Source of the DNA: Stomorhina lunata
Lineage: Eukaryota > Arthropoda > Insecta > Diptera > Rhiniidae
Length of the DNA: 64,000 bases
Direction: 5' to 3'
Assembly: GCA_933228675.1 (NCBI GenBank)
Contig: OW121741.1
Coordinates: 41,216,580 to 41,280,579 of the forward strand
Position numbers and translations under genes: made by a program. This document shows, piece after piece, positions 1-10,329 of the stretch; positions within the stretch are counted from its first letter, which is position 1, and each line of letters begins with the position of its first letter. Under the pieces are notes generated by a model. The model was not told the origin of the DNA and did no database searches. It worked only from the letters and a program-made list of their open reading frames with translations.

Positions 1-982
1 CTATACAAAATTTTTCATATAAAATTTTTCTATAGAAAATTTTTCATATAAAATTTTTCTATAGAAAATTTTTCATATAAAATTTTTTTTATAGAAAATT
101 TTTTCATATAAAAATTTTCTATAGAGAATTTTCTATTTAAAATTTTTCTATAGAAAATTTTTCATATAAAATTTGTCTATAGAAAATTTTTTATATAAAA
201 TTTTTATATAGAAAATTTTTCAGAAAAAAATTTTCTATAGAAAAGTTTTCATATAAAATTTTTCATATAAAATTTTTCTATAGAAAATTTTTCATATAAA
301 ATTTTTCTATAAAATTTTACTATAGACAATTTTTCATATTAAATTTTTCTATAAAATATTTTTTATATAAAATTTTACTATAGACAATTTTTCATATTAA
401 ATTTTTCTATAGAAAATGTTTCATATAAAATTTTTCTATAGAAAATTTTTCTATAGAAAATTTTTCATAGAAAATTTTTGTATAGAAAATTTTTCATATA
501 GAATTTTTCTATAGAAAATTTTTCATATGAAATTTTTCTATAGAAAATTTTTCATATAAAATTTTTCTATAGAAAAATTTTCATGTAAAATTTTTCTATA
601 GAGTATTTTCCATATGAAATTTTTCTATAGAAAAATTTTCATAAAAAATGTTTCTATAAAAAAATTTCCATATAAAATTTTTCTATTGAAAATTTTTCAT
701 ATAAAATTTTTCTAAATTTTTCATATAAAATTTTTCTATAGAAAATTTTTATATAAAATTTTTCTATAGAAAATTTTTCGAGAATTAATTATTCGAACTG
801 ATAAAACCAAATTTTTCAATTAATTGAAAATTTTTCATATAAAATTTTTCTATAGAAAATTTTTCATATAAAAATTATCCATAGCTTTTTTTCATATAAA
901 AATTTTCTATTGAAAATTTTTCATATAAAATTTGTCTATAGAAATTTTTTCATATAAAATTTTTCTATACAAAAATTTTGCA
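1..982. repeat. 29-bp AT satellite array A (about 33 units)
   Basis: Tandem 29-bp units, each with a dyad centred on CTATAG (AAAATTTTT before it, AAAATTTTTC after it) followed by an ATATAAAA linker. Units diverge by point changes and small indels, and a non-repeat patch interrupts them at about 780-830. The array starts at or before the window edge. The dyad core is shared with the arrays at 10.5-12.8 kb and 24.5-27.5 kb. No coding potential. Confidence 0.93.
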
Positions 983-1862
983 TAAATTAGTATTCAGGCT
1001 TTGGTATTAAGCTCTATTTGAAGTTAAATATAAAGAAATTTTCAGCTCTTGTATACAAAACTCTTTGTTAAAAAAAAAATACTTTATTTTCAAAAATACT
1101 ATTAGTCAGACCACCCACTACAATCGAAATAATGGCTCCCTATAAACTTTTAACTTTTTGGTTGTATTTTTATAATCCTCCACACTTCACATTAAAAGTC
1201 TCTAGTTTATTAAAATTATCACTTGAAATACTTTTGAAAAGCATCGTTCTTAATTAACATAAATAATTTTTATATACAAAAAGTACACAAATTTTGACAG
1301 TTTATGATGATTTGCTTTTTCCCCATTTAAGTCGTTTAAAAACCATACAATTAAAGATTTACTCAGCTCAGATGTTAAATAAACAGATACTTAAAATCAA
1401 AAAAAAAAAAAAAAAGAGATGCTACAAAAACCCCTACCAAATCTCAACAAGATTCAGATAAAAAACAGATTTAATTTATTATTCCCATAATTTCAGAATC
1501 CTCTTAAATATTAAACCGAACCATTAAAACAAATATAAAATAATCAAAACAAAAATATTTAAATTTAAAAATAACACCAGACAACAATTTTGGGTTTTAA
1601 GTCTTTGTTTTTTTTTTTACTTATTTATTCATTAATTTATTCCAAACTTTTACCCAATTTTTGTGTATTTTGTAAAAATTCTCAAAATCAAAAAAAAAGT
1701 GCACAAGAGGAAGAAATAAAATTTTTCCTTCATTCTTTTTACTCCAAGTAGAGGGACTTGGCTGGCAGTTTTACTTTAAACAAATCATTTTACAAATGGC
1801 CACAAACAGCCTGGAAATGAAAATTCCTAAGTCATAAAAAATACATAATTAGAATTTCTACA
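983..1862. other. AT-rich spacer, no gene seen
   Basis: No open frame of note, no RNA gene and no terminal repeats. A run of about 16 A lies near 1400-1415. I see no recognisable feature otherwise. Confidence 0.6.
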
Positions 1863-3645
1863 TTTTTATACCCACCATCAAAAAGAATGGGGGGTATATT
1901 GAGATTGTCATTCCGTTTGTAATTTCCTTAATATTGGCTCAAAAACCAAAAACGATATACATATATTCTGAATCACGATAACGCCTAAACGAAAGCAGCT
2001 AGCTCACTGAAACTTAGTAAAAATATTCTTCATCTCTGACAAAATTTTGGTATTGAAATTGGGCAAAATCGGTTCACATTTGACCATAGCTCCCGTATAA
2101 CCTCGTCTAGGCTAATCGCTTATTTGTTAATAAATGACAAATTATAGCAGCTATGCTGATACAATTTGGTATATAGAAGTTTTACATTAGCCCCAGGCAG
2201 CGTTTAAAATTTCATCAAAATCGGTTTACATTTAGCCATAGCTCCCAAACAAAAAACTTACGAAAACAGCCTAAATTTCACCTAAAATACACTTAAATGC
2301 CAATAAATCTAAAAGTATAACAGATATAACCACTAAAGTTTGCATAAGAAAGTCTTATATCAATGCCAGCCAGTGTGCAAAATTTTGTCGCAATCGGTCA
2401 CCATTTGACCTAGCTCCCATATAAAAAACTTACGAAAACACAAAAATTCAAAAAGAAAAGGAGATTTAGGTCCGTCTGTCCGTCAGATAAAATCGTAATA
2501 GCTCCTTAACTACAAGAGCTACTAAGACTAAATTAGGCACAAGAAAGTCTTATGTCAATTCCAGCCAGTGTGCATTTTGTCACAATCGGTCACCATTTGA
2601 CCATAGCTCCCATATAAAAAACTTATGGAAACAAAAAAATACATAAAGAAAAGGTTGTTTATGTCCGTCTGTCCGTCAGATAAAAGCACGATAGCGCCTT
2701 AACGAAAAAAGCTAGAACGACAAAATTTTACAAAAGTAGTTTGGATGTCTTGAAAAAGATGTATGTTGAAAATGGACAAAATCGGTTCAAATTTAGTTAG
2801 AGCTCCCATATAACCCCGCCACGGGAAACACATTAATGCTGATAAATTGAATACAATTGTAATAGCTATGACGATTAAATTTAAAATAGGGAAGTTTTAT
2901 GCAATTTTTGATCAGTTTATCAAATTTTATAGGAATCAGTCCATATTTGACTTTAGCTTTCATATAAAAAACACTCACGGAAACCAAAAATTTTAGCAAA
3001 GGCCAGTTAAAAGTTATTAAATTAGAAACTATGATAGCTATGGCCACTAAATTTTGCAAGAATAAGCTCTATATATATACCAGCCAGTGTGTAAAATTTT
3101 GTTACAATCGGTCAATATTTGGCTATAATTCTTATATATATAACATCCCCTTTTTATATCTACAATCAAAAAGATTTGGAGGTACATTCATTATATTAAG
3201 ATTACACCTATGAAATTAGATAGGCATCAATCAATGTTCAGCCCAGACTTTATATATGATGAATGCATTAGGAACTCCTAACGAAATATATGGACCTGCC
3301 GTATTACTATTAACGTGTTTAGCCTAACTACATATTAACGAAAAGTATTTAACAACTTATTAATGTAAAACTATTCCCGGTTATGAGACCGAATTTTGAT
3401 CAAAGTAAATACTGGGGAAATCACTAAAATATTTTTAAATGTTGAACTATAAAGCTACAGCAACCGAATTTAGTCCAAAGGTTTTACCAACGATACCAAT
3501 TAGCTTAGCGACTTTTATAGTTTTGGTCCAGATTTTGAATTAGCTGCACCCTTGTAGATATATGAGATATGTTACTAAATTTAACACAACTTGATGGTGG
3601 GTATATAAGATTCGGCACAGCCGAATATAACACTCTTACTTGTTT
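1863..3645 (+). mobile_element. HINE-like modular repeat, copy 1 (full length)
   Basis: Starts TTTTTATACCCACCATCA; near the other end the reverse complement TGATGGTGGGTATA occurs. A perfect 7-bp hairpin follows (ATTCGGC, loop ACA, GCCGAAT, 3610-3626), and then a tail ending CTTACTTGTTT. The interior is a chain of diverged direct modules, each with a variant of 'caatcggtcaccatttgac', 'tagctcccatataaaa' and 'tccgtctgtccgtcagat'. It has no open reading frame. Subterminal inverted repeats, a 3' hairpin and no clear target duplication are the hallmarks of Helentron-associated non-autonomous elements (DINE-1/HINE). That assignment is inference; the repeat family itself is directly visible in about ten copies. 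Confidence 0.75.
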
Positions 3646-4152
3646 ATTTATTGTTTTTTTTTTTTTTTTTGTTTTACTTTATTTGTGTACTTTTCTGTTT
3701 TTGTTTTAGCACTTTCATGTGAAACTTTAAAATTTTCATATTTTTTCCTTGCGATGAACCCTACAATGAGCAGATGTACGATGTGTCTTGATATGTCGTT
3801 TTGGTCTATTTATGAAGTTGTTTGAAAAGCCTGTGGGAATTTAGTTACATGCGTATGTTGTGTTACACAACAGAACTTGTGTAAAGATTTTCTTGTAAGA
3901 AACACGACAATACTAAAAATGTATATATGTATGTACAGTACATAAATCATAAAAGGTCACCCAAAGAGGATGTATTGCTATAGATTTATACTACCCTTCC
4001 ATCTAACAATTTATCATATTGTTCATAGAATGGGTTCTCAATCTAGATCCCTTTTGCTCCGAAACCATAATACGTTTCCATATTATTTTATAAAATATTG
4101 AAAAAATATTTATTATTTGACTTTGGCACTTTTCGAAAATTTTCTGCCGATA
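3646..4152. other. Spacer, no gene seen
   Basis: A poly-T run at about 3655-3670, then ordinary AT-rich sequence. No repeat family or coding region recognised. Confidence 0.5.
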
Positions 4153-4437
4153 CTAATGCCATATTAGTACCTTCCAAAACCAATAAGCACCTTCGCTCTC
4201 TCCTGCACTCGGTCGGGAAGCTTCAAAAATAGGCTTTAAAGTACTGGCCCATACATGGGAGTTGTAATCCATTTTTGGTCTGATATAAGTGGTGTAAATA
4301 GTAGAAAGATCAGATCGTATCCGCTTCCTAGTATGAAACTTATTTAATACGAAGCTATTGAAAAAGTGATAGAAATGGTACATTAATCTGAGCATAGGGA
4401 GGTGTAAAGGTATCAACTTCGTCTTCTTAGGGTTCAA
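4153..4437 (-). pseudogene. Non-LTR retrotransposon reverse transcriptase fragment
   Basis: The minus-strand frame contains LSTIYTTYIRPKMDYNSHVW, the block just after the palm domain that reads roughly 'lltiY.tyIRPk.eYnsHiWaga' in jockey-like and other insect LINEs. Upstream residues (LNKFHTRKRIRSD) fit the preceding 'l...rkyf.p.d' segment. After the motif the frame is lost: the usual LLD.iQkRA stretch is replaced by unrelated residues. Only about 60 residues of an original protein of roughly 900 residues remain, without start or end, so it is a dead fragment. The clade cannot be set from this piece. Confidence 0.55.
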
Positions 4438-4493
4438 AATTCAAATCAGGTCAAGTCTGCTGTTTTCGTGCCATTCAACGAACTATATACAGT

Positions 4494-4525
4494 GAACTAA
4501 TAAAAACCAAGGTTTTTATTAGTTC
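4494..4525. repeat. Perfect 15-bp hairpin at transposon end
   Basis: GAACTAATAAAAACC, loop AA, then its exact reverse complement. It begins four bases inside the left end of the pogo/Tigger element and overlaps its terminal repeat. There is no equivalent hairpin at the right end. Confidence 0.9.
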
Positions 4526-4780
4526 GTTTCGATTGTAAAAATTTGTAGTGTCATTTCCTTTTTTCGACTAAAAAATACTACAAAATATCGAAAGTCTTGG
4601 TATTTTTAACATAAAATATAATTTATTGCAAACTTAACGACCTTTTTAATTTTAAATTCACTTTTTATATTAAATATTTACTAAAATATTATATATAAAA
4701 TATTAAAAATTATATATAAAATATTAAAAATTAAAGGGTATAAAAAATAAAATTAGGTACATTAATTCATTGTACAACTA

Positions 4781-6430
4781 TTAGCAGTAAAAAATATAAA
4801 AACATATGTAAATATTTTTGGTAAGAAAATAATCGGTTATCATTTTTAGAGTTTTCTTTTGTTCCAGCGGCTTATTAGTTGCCACTTCCTTTAATTTTTT
4901 CAGAATTTTTATATCTGCCTGGTCGATTAATTCAGACTCGACAGCTTCCTTCGGTTTTATTTTGGGTCTCTTCGATGACACATTGATCATGATCATCGGA
5001 TATTTCATCTACATCATTTTCATTAAATAGCGTTACATCTTCACATGGGTTGTTATTCCATTCTTGGATGTTTGCCGCGGTACACGGCTCCTGAGGGAAC
5101 AATGTCTGAAAAAGATCGGCGGCGTTATCTTCCAAAACTCTAATTTCTGATTAACATTTATCTCTTAAAACACTTAAAGGTGTATTATATTCTGGATCAT
5201 CATCATCATCACTAACCATATCTAGTATATTTTTCCAACATTTAGCCAAGGTTTCATTTCCCACTCGATCCCATACTGCTTCCAAAAGATTAATTCCTTC
5301 TTTTAATAATAGTTGCTTCATTGCATCCAGCCAACTTATGTTCTTTGCTATTATTGTTGCCAGAAGACTATTCCTATAATGAAATTTTGTGATTCTGATG
5401 GCATTCTGGTCCATTGGCTGTATTAATGGTGTTACGTTTGGTAGCATGAACATCACCTATATAGAACCATCCTCAGATTTGAGTTCTGATTCGGGAGGAT
5501 GAGATGGAGCATTATCTAGTAACAACAAAGCTTTTATTGGTAACCCTTGTTACTTAAAAATTCTGTAACCTGAAAGAGAAAAATAAATTTCAACCAAAAA
5601 ACTTTGATGTTTTGGAGTCTACTTACCTCGGGAACAAAACAGTAATGAAACCAATCTTTAAAAATTGAAGAAGTCATCCAAGCAGACTTCGAGTCTTTGT
5701 AGTGCACTGGACAGATAAAATTTTTAAAGCTACGAGGATTCTTCGACTTTCCTATAACAAGAAGTTTGGTCGTATGGGATCCAGATGCATTTGCACAACA
5801 AAGAAATGTGACTCTTTGCTTCTCCATTTTCGTATCCGGTGCATTTTTTTCCAATGATATTACATACGTTTTTTGAGGAAGAAGTTTCCAAAACAATCCT
5901 GATTCATCTGCATTGTAAAGCTGATCATTTGATAAACCGAGTTCATCTATCTTTGCTTTTAGTTTCAATTTAAAAGGATCTATCAGTTGAGGTTGCGCTG
6001 AAAGTTTTTCTCCGCTAATTTGTATAAGGCGAACTCCGTATCTCTTTTTGAATTTTTGGAGCCAACCGTCCCTGGCGTTGAAGTCGTGTCCATTTTCATT
6101 AAAATTAGAATGAAGCTGTTTCGCTTTTTCTTTCAGCATCAATCCACTTATTAGAAAGTTTTTACTTCTCATGTTAAGAAACCACTTGTATAGAGATTTT
6201 TCCATTATAGGAAGCTCTGAAGGTCGTAGAGTTTTACGTTTCCCTGGTCCGTAACACGTATTTTTAACACACTTATAAATTTTATCATTTTTGTTGCGTA
6301 TTGCACAAATGGAAGATTTCCCAACATTATATTTAACACTTAGTACTGTAACACTTGATCCTTTTTCCAAAAGTTGAAGAATTTCATATTTTTCATTAAT
6401 GGTTAAAAACTTTCTGTTATTCTTAGACAT
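4781..6430 (-). pseudogene. pogo/Tigger-type transposase with intron, disrupted
   Basis: The N-terminus (ATG at 6430, MSKNNRKFLTINEKYEIL) is a psq/CENP-B-type helix-turn-helix. A second CENP-B HTH follows near residues 70-140 (NGHDFNARDGWLQKFKKRYG), then a DDE_1 domain with first Asp in NADESGLFWKLLP (about residue 173). Between 5571 and 5627 lies a 57-bp GTAAGT...CTTTCAG intron that stays in frame; removing it gives the expected VPEV-TEFL join. Just after it, one missing T shifts the frame. The second Asp segment (LLLLDNAPSHPP, about 5490-5525) is in another frame and ends at a TAG. The third block (NVTPLIQPMDQ) follows at 5400-5450. The acidic and lysine-rich C-terminal tail is split by further stops and shifts down to about 4781. 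Inactive, but domain order is complete. Confidence 0.85.
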
Positions 6431-6732
6431 TTTTGCAAATAAACAGGAATGTAAGAAAAAATATTAAGTTCAAGTAGTTTCTACGCGTCACGAAATACAA
6501 CTGACCTTCATTAATAAAGATCAAAGTGTGTAAGTACAATTGCTTACAGTTGTTTGTTCAATCGGGGAATTTCCCAAATTAGAAAACAAACAAAAATCGC
6601 CAAAATTTTTGTTCACTATTTAGAGCCATCAAACTTTGTTCACTATTTAGAGCGTCCATATAAAAAAATAGGTGTTCACATTACTGGATAGTTCATTATA
6701 TTGGAAGTTCACATTACCGAGAGTTCACTGTA

Positions 6733-6915
6733 GTGATTTTTTTTAGATATTGGAAAAGCTTAACCCTTATTTTACCTGGGCTTAAAGCCAAAATTTGTCA
6801 TTGAAAAATCATATAATTTGATAAATTTTGTGGAAAAATTGATCAATTTTGCGGCAAATTTGAACAAAACCATCAACAATTATGTTTACCAAAATTTTTT
6901 TTTGTATAAAAAATA
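6733..6915. other. Short spacer
   Basis: Host sequence between the pogo/Tigger and mariner insertions. Nothing recognised. Confidence 0.5.
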
Positions 6916-6917
6916 TA

Positions 6918-8218
6918 GGGTGGCGCATAAGTAACGTTAAGATTTGATCAGTGAATACATTTTTTAATTTAAGTCTTTTTTTTCGTCTCTTTACAGAATT
7001 AACTAAATAATACTTGGGAAATTTATGATGGAAAGGCTTAGCACAGAACAAAGAACCAAAGTTGTTCAATTTTACTTTGAAAGTCAGCATTCGATTATTC
7101 AGACACAAAGATCATATCGAAATTTCTTTCATGTTCGAAATGCTCCTAGCGCTCCAACAATTTACCGATTGGTTCAGCGTTTTGGGCAACAAGGGGCTGT
7201 CTGTGATCTTCCGCGTGCTGGAAGACCTCGTGCAGTTCGAAATGAAGTGAGCATTGCTCGAGTGCAATCAAGTATTGAGGAAAACCCCGAAACTTTCACC
7301 AGGCGACGTTCTCAGCAGTTAGGGATGTCTAGGCGGTCTTTGCAAAGAATTTTGCATATGTTACATCTTTTCCCATATAAGATGCAATTGCTTCACGAGT
7401 TAAAACCAAATGATGCACAAGAACGCATTCAATATAGTCGCCGTTTTCAAGAATTGTGCCTAGAAAACAACGAGTTTATTCACAAACTCATAATGAGCGA
7501 TGAGGCTCATTTTCACCTAAATGGTCACGTGAATAAACAAAATTGCAGAATATGGGGCAGCGAAAATCCAAGAATAATTGTTGAAGATCAAATGCACCCA
7601 CTTAGATGCACAGTATGGTGTGGAATAACTTCAGAGAGGATCATTGGACCATATTTTTTCGAAAACGACGAAGGAGTTGCGATTAATGTGAACGGCATTC
7701 AATACCGGGAAATGATTGAAAATTTGTTAAGGCCAGCGGTGCAGAACTATCCAGATTTGTGGTTCCAACAAGATGGAGCCACAGCTCACACAGCTCGTCC
7801 AACTATGGCTATCCTGCGCGAAATTTTTGGCAGTCGAATAATATCACGTTTTTCAGATTTTAAGTGGCCACCACGTTCGCCTGATTTAACGGCTCCCGAT
7901 TTTTTTCTTTGGGGTTACCTAAAGGGTAAGGTATATGCCAATAAGCCTAGAACCATCCAACAACTTAAGGCCAATATCCGAGAAGAAGTGGGGGCGCTGG
8001 GACCTGAAATTCTAAGAAAAGTTATGGAAAATGCTTTGGAAAGAGCACGTCAGGTAGAATCAAACAATGGGCTACATTTGAAAGATATTATCTTTAAAAC
8101 ATAATGTGAACATATTTCCAAACTATATTCTAAATTTTAATAAATGCCAACGTTAAATAAAAGCAGAAAGAAAAGAGTTATACATTGAATAAATCTTAAC
8201 GTTAGTTATGCGCCACCC
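6918..8218 (+). mobile_element. DD41D mariner-like transposon, apparently complete
   Basis: Terminal inverted repeats begin GGGTGGCGCATAA at both ends and match at about 27 of 28 positions (left 6918-6945, right 8191-8218). They are flanked by TA on each side (6916-6917, 8219-8220). The element is 1301 bp and contains one uninterrupted transposase gene in plus orientation. Near-identical ends and an open gene imply recent insertion. Confidence 0.93.
7025..8104 (+). CDS. Mariner-like transposase (DD41D), intact, 359 aa
   Basis: Cut-and-paste transposase acting on the terminal repeats of the element that carries it. Residues 1-115 form the paired helix-turn-helix DNA-binding region (MERLSTEQRTKVVQFYFES...; GRPRA linker near 66-70). 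The catalytic core shows Asp159 (IMSDEAHFHLNGHVNKQN), Asp250 (WFQQDGATAHTA) and Asp292 (SPDLTAPDFFLWGYLKGKVY). Forty-one residues separate the second and third acids, which defines DD41D, compared with DD34D in classical mariners. The C-terminus ends HLKDIIFKT, typical of the family. Start: first ATG of an ATGATG pair at 7025, so the second could equally be used. Length and all catalytic residues are intact, with no stop or frameshift, so it may be active. The right terminal repeat follows about 85 bp after the stop. Confidence 0.93.
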   Translation: MMERLSTEQRTKVVQFYFESQHSIIQTQRSYRNFFHVRNAPSAPTIYRLVQRFGQQGAVCDLPRAGRPRAVRNEVSIARVQSSIEENPETFTRRRSQQLGMSRRSLQRILHMLHLFPYKMQLLHELKPNDAQERIQYSRRFQELCLENNEFIHKLIMSDEAHFHLNGHVNKQNCRIWGSENPRIIVEDQMHPLRCTVWCGITSERIIGPYFFENDEGVAINVNGIQYREMIENLLRPAVQNYPDLWFQQDGATAHTARPTMAILREIFGSRIISRFSDFKWPPRSPDLTAPDFFLWGYLKGKVYANKPRTIQQLKANIREEVGALGPEILRKVMENALERARQVESNNGLHLKDIIFKT

Positions 8219-8606
8219 TATATAAGTATGTGACATGCTAAATAGAAAGGGACCTAAGGATTTTGTTCAAAGAGCCGTTTTAAAGATGCGCATCTTTGGT
8301 GTACCATCACTGAGGTTGTTTGTATTGGTCTAATTTGTAAGCGACACATCTCATGACATCAGGAACGTGTTGGTCAACCTTGAAAACGCGCGTAGGTCGT
8401 CTCTACCTCCTGTTTTGTGTAGTAGGTCAATTTCTCTATGCTCTGTCGCATATGTTAGCTATGAACAGACTCCAAAATAAAAATAGGGTTTCCGGCGTAA
8501 ACAAAAGTGTTTTTCAATAAGGGCCCTTCAAAAGTTTTTGTTTAAATAAAACAAAAACGGTTTTGGATATCAATGAAATTATTTATACCTATAAAAGCAC
8601 GTTTGA

Positions 8607-8687
8607 TTATGTATGGAACTCGATTTCTTTCGCATGGCCACCATGACCACGCTTGCAGAAGCCCAGACGCTGAACCCAATTTTCGAC
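8607..8687 (-). pseudogene. C-terminal remnant of a Tc1/mariner transposase
   Basis: The minus-strand frame reads VENWVQRLGFCKRGHGGH and then AKEIEFHT before a stop. This matches the pattern 'v.enw.qRl..CkrarGGHa.eieFh' that ends many insect mariner transposases. Nothing of the catalytic core survives upstream (higher coordinates). On the other side, a short inverted motif (gtttttgttt / aaacaaaaac, about 8537-8560) may be a remnant of the element end. Confidence 0.4.
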
Positions 8688-10242
8688 TAAGCCACAACAC
8701 CCTAAATTTTGGGAAGCTACACTAACTTAGGCAATAAATTCGTTGTTTTTACATAAGTCCAATATTTTGTTGCTGGCTTAATTGCATTATTACGATATAA
8801 ATACAGTAATTCCAACCATTCGAGCTCATATTTTTTTAGGGGCATAGGCAATTTGGTTGATGAAGTTATGGGGAAAGAAAGTGATATGATTTTTGATAGC
8901 CCTGTGGCGTACATTCCCTCTCATACATCCTTGCATCATAAAATAATAGTAATAACTTGGCAACACTGAACAAGAAAAATTGTAACTGTTAACTTGTTCG
9001 ATTAGTAGATAAAATAAGAACATTCTCGATTTATACTTAAGAGTAAAAAGACACGTGTTGTTAACCCAATTAAAACAAGATCTCTTTTATCAAATAAAGT
9101 TTAATTCTAATTCTTAATTATTAAAGAATTAAAAGTGTTTTATTTATTTGAGATCAAAATACAATCGTTGAGAGGATTAACATAACCCCTCAGCCCCTAC
9201 GTTATTGCTATGGACTGCGTACCAGAAATGAGCTTGCTTATGAGATCCACTTAACCTAACATCCTAAAATGTTAAGTGTTACCAACGGTAGTAAAAACAT
9301 GTTATACCACCTTGTAATTAGAAAAGTGCTTAAATAAAATGCAAATATAAAACAGTCCTAATTACAACAAACAAAACCTAATAAATAATAAAAATATAAA
9401 TAATAAACTATTTTAAAATTCAACAAAGTTTCACTTGGGACCTACTACCTACGACTATTTAAGTATTTTTGCTCGTTCATAATGAAATAAATTAATTTAC
9501 ACCAAGTGAGAATTTTAAATCATTTGGAAAAACATTTATAACATATTAAGAATTAATTCAATAAATGGAAAATTGTGTGTATATGTCATTTAAATGTTTA
9601 TTAAATTTTGTAAATACTCGGATGTGATTTAAATTTTAATTGAGAAATTTAAGGGAGATTTAAACAATACAAAAAAAAATTAAATTAAATTAAAAATGAA
9701 ATTTTAATTTAATAAACAATTTCGTTGAATTGTTGCTATTAAGTTATAAACTGAAATTTAATATAACAATAAAATTATGCCAATAAACAATTTTGTGGGA
9801 ATTTAAATTGAAGATAAATGTGATTGCAATACAAAATTAATTAATTTTTTGAATACATATTATCATTTAAATCGAAAAGTTAAACCTTTTTACAAAAATG
9901 TATATATTTTAAAATTTTATATTGAACTCGTATCTGTCTTGTTCTTGCAAAGATTATTATGATTTTTACTAAAATGATTCAAGTGTCCGGAATAAAGTGG
10001 ATATTGAGCAGTTGGTCGAATTACTCGCTGTAAGTCTCATGTAGAATTGCAAAAACTACAAGCAAATAAATAACGATATAGCGGTCTCTAAGTTCTTAAC
10101 AGGTGTAAGTCCACAAAAGAGAAATCTCCTACCATTACATTTTTAGACTAAAATTACAAATATAATTGACTTGATTTAAATAATGAACTTTTAATTTAAA
10201 ATTTCGTTCAAAACTCGGTCCTTGGTATAGCTTTAAAAATAT
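8688..10242. other. AT-rich spacer, no gene seen
   Basis: Two short minus-strand open frames near 8717-9023 resemble nothing known and overlap each other, so I do not call them. The motif TGGCAACACTG at about 8957 resembles fly core-promoter motif 1, but no gene follows. 'acttaacctaaca' at about 9249-9261 resembles the LINE 3' tails seen elsewhere here, too short to call. Confidence 0.5.
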
Positions 10243-10329
10243 TTTTATACCCACCGTCAAAAATATTATTGAGATTGTCATTCCGTTTGTAATTTCCTTA
10301 ATATTGGCTCAAAAACCAAAAGCGATATA

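Larger units (their letters stand above)
4490..6730 (-). mobile_element. pogo/Tigger-like DNA transposon
   Basis: Both ends carry CAGTGAACT (4490-4498 and its complement 6722-6730), each flanked by a TA target duplication (4488-4489 and 6731-6732). The ends enclose one minus-strand transposase. The right subterminal region repeats 'gttcactatttagag' (about 6610-6655). The left end carries a 15-bp perfect hairpin (4494-4525). TA duplication, CAG-type ends and a CENP-B/DDE transposase together place it in the pogo/Tigger group. Confidence 0.85.

Noticed and set aside
8957..8967. Promoter motif TGGCAACACTG (also a variant near 50454)
   Set aside because: Resembles a fly core-promoter motif, but no transcript start or downstream gene can be shown.
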